Notes under the pieces: generated by a model | What the model was told of the DNA's origin: nothing | The model's input: the letters and a program-made list of their open reading frames with translations, nothing else | Database searches by the model: none | Position numbers and translations under genes: made by a program | Part shown: positions 4,236-7,666 of the stretch, in pieces | Numbering within the stretch: the first letter of the stretch is position 1 | Layout of the letters: each line of letters begins with the position of its first letter | Assembly (NCBI GenBank): GCA_015486505.1 | Contig: WFRP01000100.1 | Span: forward strand, 1-7,666 | Length of the DNA stretch: 7,666 nt | Source: Pseudomonadota bacterium | GTDB lineage: Bacteria; Desulfobacterota; Anaeroferrophillalia; Anaeroferrophillales; Tharpellaceae | Direction of reading: 5' to 3'

Positions 4236-5555
4236 TTACTTCTTGTGCGTAGCTCTCAAAGTCTCGGCTAATTCCTGAATCTCACCCAGATCATCAGTCA
4301 TGGCCGCCCAGCCATACCAGTAGGCATAGTCGGGGTTAACATGGAACTGGCCCTGATAGGTCCGCATCCGGTGTTTCATATACATCCGGAATAAAACCTG
4401 CTCGATATGCGACATCCCGTTCGGCAATTTCTTGTAGCTGTCACCGGAAGCCGCGGCATAATCGGTGCGCAGGAAATAGAGGAAATCGGGATAAGCAAAG
4501 GCCTGGGCATTGCGTTTTTTCAAGATTCCATCCTTGTAGAGTCCGGCAACGATATCGATGCCCTGAGCCAGCAGACGATCAGCTTTTTTCATCATCGCAT
4601 CACCCATCTCAAGCTGGGTTCGGCCGTATGATTCAGCGTGACATTTACTGCAGGTTTTAATCATTTTATCCCGTTCAGTCTGCCAGGCTTCCTTCGTCAA
4701 GCGAGCCAGATCAACCGCTTTCACCGCTTCCAGACGCGCCGTCGGCTTACCGGTATTCGGGTCTAAAACACCCAGAGCCTTCAAGATTGTAACCTGATCG
4801 GCAGCCCACTGTTTGTCGGCCGGCAGCGGCAGGCGCACACCTAAGAAACCCCAGGCGGTATGATTGTTATGGGTTCCCTCAGGCATATGACAATCCTGAC
4901 AGGTCGGAGCCACCGCGCCTTCAGGCAGGTTGCCGCTCTTTTTCGTCCGCCAGCGGCTGCCATGTTTGGAGCTGCTCCACATCTCCCACTGAGGATGATC
5001 GTAACCCATATGACACTGCTGACAGGCCTTGGGATCCAAAGCCTCTTTTTTGGAGAAACTATGGCGGGTATGGCATTCGTCACAGGAATTGTTCTGATAA
5101 CGATAACCTTTTTCGTGCTGGGCTTTTTTCTGGGCTTCAGTTTTGATGCCCATATTATGACAACCGCCGCAGCCGCGACCGCCTTCCATCAATTCATCGG
5201 GCTCAACGTGAGTAATCGGCAGCGCGTTCATAGAAGTCCAGCCAAAATTATGCTTGCCTTTGGAAAACTGCTCAAACTGTTCTTCATGACACTCTTTACA
5301 GACATGCTCGTCCGGAAGCACCGCCAGGTTGGCGTTTTTGGCATTGGTATGCTTTTCACCGTGACAATCGGCACAACCTACGTCCTCAGCCGCGTGTTTA
5401 CTGACTTTCCAGTCAGCCACCTGCCCCGGGGTGTTTTTCTGATGACATTCAATACACTTTTCCGAGTCGGCCAGGGATGGCGCCACCCAGAAAAGTAACC
5501 CGAACATAGCCAGAATCATTATCAGAATACCACTACGCCGCAATTTTTGTTTCAT
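4236..5555 (-). CDS. Octaheme c-type cytochrome, hydroxylamine oxidoreductase (HAO) family
   Basis: This 439-residue exported cytochrome has eight CxxCH haem-binding motifs (CIECH, CADCH, CKECH, CGGCH, CDECH, CQQCH, CQDCH, CSKCH, Cys at about residues 34, 61, 86, 129, 158, 178, 219, and 302). A Sec signal peptide precedes them (KLRRSG, a hydrophobic core, cleavage after APSLA near residue 29), so it is periplasmic. Motif number and spacing, TPGQVADWKVSKHA after the first haem, and the haem-free helical C-terminal third are typical of the HAO family. Such proteins oxidise hydroxylamine to NO or, in many anaerobes, reduce nitrite or hydroxylamine; the latter is my preferred inference. Several tyrosines (about 400-414) could include the haem-crosslinking one, but I cannot place it without alignment. 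The ATG at 5555 has AGGAG seven bases upstream (5563-5567); an adjacent ATG at 5558 is only four away. No haoB, NapC-like, or cytochrome partner gene adjoins it. Confidence 0.9.
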   Translation of the reverse strand: MKQKLRRSGILIMILAMFGLLFWVAPSLADSEKCIECHQKNTPGQVADWKVSKHAAEDVGCADCHGEKHTNAKNANLAVLPDEHVCKECHEEQFEQFSKGKHNFGWTSMNALPITHVEPDELMEGGRGCGGCHNMGIKTEAQKKAQHEKGYRYQNNSCDECHTRHSFSKKEALDPKACQQCHMGYDHPQWEMWSSSKHGSRWRTKKSGNLPEGAVAPTCQDCHMPEGTHNNHTAWGFLGVRLPLPADKQWAADQVTILKALGVLDPNTGKPTARLEAVKAVDLARLTKEAWQTERDKMIKTCSKCHAESYGRTQLEMGDAMMKKADRLLAQGIDIVAGLYKDGILKKRNAQAFAYPDFLYFLRTDYAAASGDSYKKLPNGMSHIEQVLFRMYMKHRMRTYQGQFHVNPDYAYWYGWAAMTDDLGEIQELAETLRATHKK

Positions 5556-5570
5556 CATCTCTCTCCTTAC

Positions 5571-5836
5571 CTTCTATCAAAAAATAAAAAATTGCTCCAA
5601 CCCGTCAAAACCAACATAGTTAAGACGAGCGGAAACCTACAAAACAAAGTAATAATGTCTATTAAGTTCAGTTATAACACATTATAAAATAACAATGCAA
5701 ACAAATTAATATTAAATTAATGTTAATTTTCAGTAAAACTCCAGCTTTGACTAAAGAAGGTTGTAGTTTTTTTCCTGACATTGTATTATATTAATTAGAA
5801 TTTCTTTCAGACTCAAAAAGTCCCTTATATCTTTCA
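5571..5836. promoter_or_regulatory. AT-rich divergent intergenic region upstream of the cytochrome gene
   Basis: No gene is visible here. On the - strand a perfect TATAAT (5681-5686) lies about 125 bases before the cytochrome start, but without a good -35 element at 17 bases. An imperfect AT-rich dyad, AAATTAATATT (5703-5713) with AATGTTAATTT (5719-5729), has one mismatch in eleven. I see no clear FNR/CRP-type TTGAT-N4-ATCAA or TGTGA-type site. The region probably holds the cytochrome promoter, but the exact elements are uncertain. Confidence 0.35.
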
Positions 5837-5989
5837 CTAATGCGGGAACAGCTCCCACAACCCAAACAGGGCTTTGTGGCCCGTACCCCAAGGGCACTTC
5901 CAATGGTCGCAAACAAGTACTCTTATCAGAACATTTTCTGACTATTAAATCTTGTTTCTTGGTGCAGAAAATAACCTGTAAGGTACTAA
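5837..5989 (-). repeat. Dispersed structured repeat, copy C (one tandem unit)
   Basis: This copy runs from CTAATGCGGG at 5837 (tail end) to GGTACTAA at 5989 (head end) in inverse orientation. It holds a single 26-bp unit of the divergent, tail-proximal type. Compared with A and B it has several substitutions, yet every predicted hairpin is kept in the head-to-tail strand: the tail stem (5842-5858) uses two G.U pairs, and the head stem has one G.U at its base. Its head ends six bases before the AAGGA ribosome site of the beta-barrel gene, so the leader of that gene lies largely within the repeat. Confidence 0.85.
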
Positions 5990-6009
5990 TTTTTCAAGGA
6001 ATACCGGCT

Positions 6010-7233
6010 ATGAAAAAATCTTTTTTTTTCACAATCTTATTTTCATCAATCCTCTGTTTCACCACCCTGAGCGCAACTGCTTTTGCGGATGGAGATTTCA
6101 CATTTAATCCGACACTTGAATTTCGCGGCGAATACGACGACAACATTAACTTTGACAATACCAATGAAATCAGTGACTGGCTCGGGGTTTTTATCCCTTC
6201 ATTAAAAGCCCGCTGGCAAACTCCGCGCCTCAATGTTGACAGCAGTGCCGCCGCGGAAATCAGACGTTTCACCAGCGAAACCCGATTTAATGATGAATAT
6301 CAGCGTTATCGGCTTGACACATCGTACCAGCTTTGGGAACGATTGAGTATTGAAGCCGGGGCCGCCTACACCAAAGACTCCACCCTGGATTCCGAACTTG
6401 AAGAGACCGGAATTGTTGAAAACCTCTATGACCGCGATCGCTACACCTTAACTACCGGTTTTCATTACCAACTCGGTGAAAGAGTTGCGACCGCTCTCAA
6501 TTACAGCTACGCCGACACCAGCTATGACGGCCCGGCCAACACCGACTACGACTCCCACAGTGTCGTCGGCAGTATCAGTTATCTCTTCCGCAATCAACGC
6601 GACCAGGTTTTCGTACAGCCGTCATACTATCATTATAAATCAAAGAACAACCGGGTCGACAACTACGGCCTCAGTCTGGGCTGGAACCGCAGTTTAAGCG
6701 AAACCTTGACCCTTTCCTGTTATGCCGGTTGCCGTTATACCGATTCTGAATATTTTTACCATATTTATGTGCCGGTCTTTGATCCTGTATCCGGCATAAT
6801 ATGGCGGAAAAAGAAAATAAGCGCTGATGAAACCGACTTCGGCGGGACCGCCAACATGTCATTAAGCGGCAGAACCGAAACTTTAACCTATAAAGTCGCC
6901 TACAACCGTGATTTAAGTTACACTTCCAACGGCAGCCCGATTGACCGCGATCGCTTTACCGGATCAATCAGCTGGCGCATAACCGAGCGCTTTAGTTCAG
7001 GCTTTGACTGCGCCCTCTATTTTTCCAAAGCCAACGATGATTTCAGCAATGAAGACAGTACCTATTTCTACCTGCACCCGCATATTTCATACAGGTTAAA
7101 CAAAAATCACCACCTGCAACTCCACTACCGCTATGCCCGCACCCAGGATAAGACTTTAGAGAAAAACGACACCTACGACCGCAACCGGGTCTGGCTGACT
7201 CTGGTTTTCAATTTTCCTAAACTCCTTGATTAG
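6010..7233 (+). CDS. Outer-membrane beta-barrel protein, putative porin (BBP2-like)
   Basis: This 407-residue protein begins with a clear signal peptide (MKK, a Phe/Leu/Ile-rich core, cleavage after SATAFA at about residue 26). The mature part consists of alternating amphipathic segments rich in Tyr, Arg, Asp, and Asn, such as YRLDTSYQLWERLSIEAGAAY and FHYQLGERVATALNYSYADT, separated by polar turns, and ends with an aromatic-hydrophobic strand (RVWLTLVFNF). That is the pattern of a transmembrane beta-barrel, and it resembles the putative beta-barrel porin 2 group often linked to exopolysaccharide or PEP-CTERM loci; none of those genes is seen here, so the function is unknown. The ATG at 6010 is supported by AAGGA (5996-6000) nine bases upstream; the frame is open further left into repeat C, but the signal peptide fixes the start. 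The TAG stop is part of the TTAG that begins repeat copy D. The gene is divergent from the cytochrome. Confidence 0.8.
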   Translation: MKKSFFFTILFSSILCFTTLSATAFADGDFTFNPTLEFRGEYDDNINFDNTNEISDWLGVFIPSLKARWQTPRLNVDSSAAAEIRRFTSETRFNDEYQRYRLDTSYQLWERLSIEAGAAYTKDSTLDSELEETGIVENLYDRDRYTLTTGFHYQLGERVATALNYSYADTSYDGPANTDYDSHSVVGSISYLFRNQRDQVFVQPSYYHYKSKNNRVDNYGLSLGWNRSLSETLTLSCYAGCRYTDSEYFYHIYVPVFDPVSGIIWRKKKISADETDFGGTANMSLSGRTETLTYKVAYNRDLSYTSNGSPIDRDRFTGSISWRITERFSSGFDCALYFSKANDDFSNEDSTYFYLHPHISYRLNKNHHLQLHYRYARTQDKTLEKNDTYDRNRVWLTLVFNFPKLLD

Positions 7234-7380
7234 TACCTTACAGGTTATTTTCTTGTTTTTTTCGACAGCTTTTTTTAACTGTAAAAACAAGAAATGTTCT
7301 GATAAGAGTACTTATTTGCGCCCAACGGAAGTGCCCTTGGGGTGCGACCAGCGGATTGCCCCTGGGTACGGGCCGAAAAA
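7230..7380 (+). repeat. Dispersed structured repeat, copy D (two tandem units, tail missing, altered head)
   Basis: It begins with TTAGTACCTTACAGG, like the others, and holds two 26-bp units (7318-7343 and 7344-7369), the second of the tail-proximal type. Similarity ends after GGGCCGAAAAA at 7380, so the tail hairpin and ATTAG end are lost or replaced. In the head the stretch after TTATTTTCT is replaced by sequence with a perfect 12-base inverted repeat, TTTCTTGTTTTT/AAAAACAAGAAA, which takes the place of the ATTTTCTG/CAGAAAAT pairing of the other copies. It abuts the beta-barrel gene, whose stop codon it supplies. Confidence 0.82.
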
Positions 7381-7382
7381 CC

Positions 7383-7411
7383 ACCCCCGCCCCTTCCAGA
7401 AGGTGGGGGGT
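7383..7411 (-). terminator. Strong GC hairpin, terminator-like on the - strand
   Basis: ACCCCC (7383-7388) pairs with GGGGGT (7406-7411), and CCTT (7392-7395) with AAGG (7400-7403), around a CCAG loop with a small internal loop. On the - strand the hairpin is followed by GG and then TTTTT (7376-7380), resembling an intrinsic terminator for transcription entering from the right. On the + strand only TAAAATTT follows. Confidence 0.4.
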
Positions 7412-7418
7412 AAAATTT

Positions 7419-7529
7419 GGCTGAATAGTTACAAACAAGAAAACTATACTTCTCGCTTAAATCATAAGTTCTACCGATATTGTATTTGACAGCAATATTT
7501 TTTTTAATTACTATGGTAACTATTCAGCC
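7419..7529. repeat. 111-bp segment bounded by perfect 14-bp inverted repeats
   Basis: GGCTGAATAGTTAC at 7419-7432 is the exact reverse complement of 7516-7529. The 83 bases between are AT-rich and non-coding and contain a weak internal hairpin, ATATTG/CAATAT (7477-7482/7493-7498), followed by a T-run. The arrangement resembles a small non-autonomous insertion element or the paired ends of a deleted one. No obvious target-site duplication is visible next to the arms. Confidence 0.55.
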
Positions 7530-7666
7530 GAATCCGGGGTCGGGCGCGGTTTTTCTCCGCCAGGCGTTAAGATTTCTGTTTTTCCTTACGCTCGCTGCGC
7601 CCGCCTCGCAAAACTCGCTTACGCTCAAACAGTTGCAATGCTAATGGGCTCCCGCTCGCTTCCGAA
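7530..7666. other. GC-rich repetitive non-coding stretch at the right edge
   Basis: No gene is supported. On the - strand a motif of the form AGCGAGCG or GAGCGTAAGCGAG recurs three times (near 7580-7600, 7612-7628, and 7648-7662), and one frame stays open from the window edge to a stop at 7567-7569, about 32 codons rich in Arg, Ser, Glu, and Lys. This looks like low-complexity intergenic repeat DNA, but the edge prevents excluding the end of a longer gene. Confidence 0.4.

Noticed and set aside
4860..5498. Long + strand open frame (212 codons) opposite the cytochrome
   Set aside because: It lies wholly within the antisense of a clear octaheme cytochrome with eight CxxCH motifs and a signal peptide; the hydrophobic antisense protein is a by-product of the codon pattern.
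7226..7489. Open frames on both strands over repeat copy D and beyond
   Set aside because: They run through the repeat and the GC hairpin, have no ribosome site or recognisable domain, and the + strand one overlaps the end of the beta-barrel gene only by chance.
7567..7665. Partial - strand gene entering from the right edge
   Set aside because: Only about 32 low-complexity codons (Arg/Ser/Glu/Lys-rich) explained by the repeated AGCGAGCG-type motif; not enough to call a gene.

Overview
The window looks like chromosome from a Gram-negative, anaerobic-type bacterium, most likely Desulfobacterota (old Deltaproteobacteria). This rests on an exported octaheme cytochrome of the hydroxylamine oxidoreductase (HAO) family, an outer-membrane beta-barrel protein with a Sec signal peptide, and a mosaic of GC-rich housekeeping genes and AT-rich acquired DNA. 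The taxonomic call is inference; no rRNA or other marker gene is present.

Layout. (1) 1-2040 is an AT-rich defence/toxin-antitoxin block: the 3' part of an AbiEii-type nucleotidyltransferase toxin gene, a Phd/YefM-VapC pair, and a ribbon-helix-helix-VapC pair, all on the + strand. Each complete antitoxin overlaps its toxin by a few bases and has a dyad upstream that could serve as its operator. (2) 2164-2922 (-) is tcdA, a ThiF/E1-like enzyme of tRNA modification. (3) 3355-4143 (-) is a TatD-family metal-dependent DNase. (4) 4236-5555 (-) is the octaheme cytochrome, with a hairpin terminator separating it from the TatD gene. (5) 6010-7233 (+) is a secreted beta-barrel protein, divergent from the cytochrome across about 450 bp. 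(6) 7381-7666 has no convincing gene; it holds a terminator-like hairpin, a 14-bp inverted repeat, and GC-rich repetitive sequence.

The most striking content is non-coding. A dispersed repeat occurs four times (2041-2167 +, 3017-3246 -, 5837-5989 -, 7230-7380 +). Each copy has a conserved, foldable head of about 77 bp and a variable number of 26-bp tandem units (0, 4, 1 and 2 respectively); three copies also keep a tail hairpin ending in ATTAG. Base differences between copies keep the predicted hairpins only when read head to tail, through G.U pairs, which suggests an RNA or single-stranded role on that strand. The copies flank tcdA and the beta-barrel gene as inverted pairs.

A second notable point is that the last ~31 bp of tcdA recur, in the same orientation, directly after the AbiEii gene (411-442). 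The two toxin-antitoxin pairs therefore sit between two copies of the tcdA 3' end, as expected for a small island inserted at that site. No integrase or transposase gene is visible. The cytochrome probably works in periplasmic nitrogen-oxide chemistry, tcdA and the TatD protein are housekeeping, and no single pathway links the genes.
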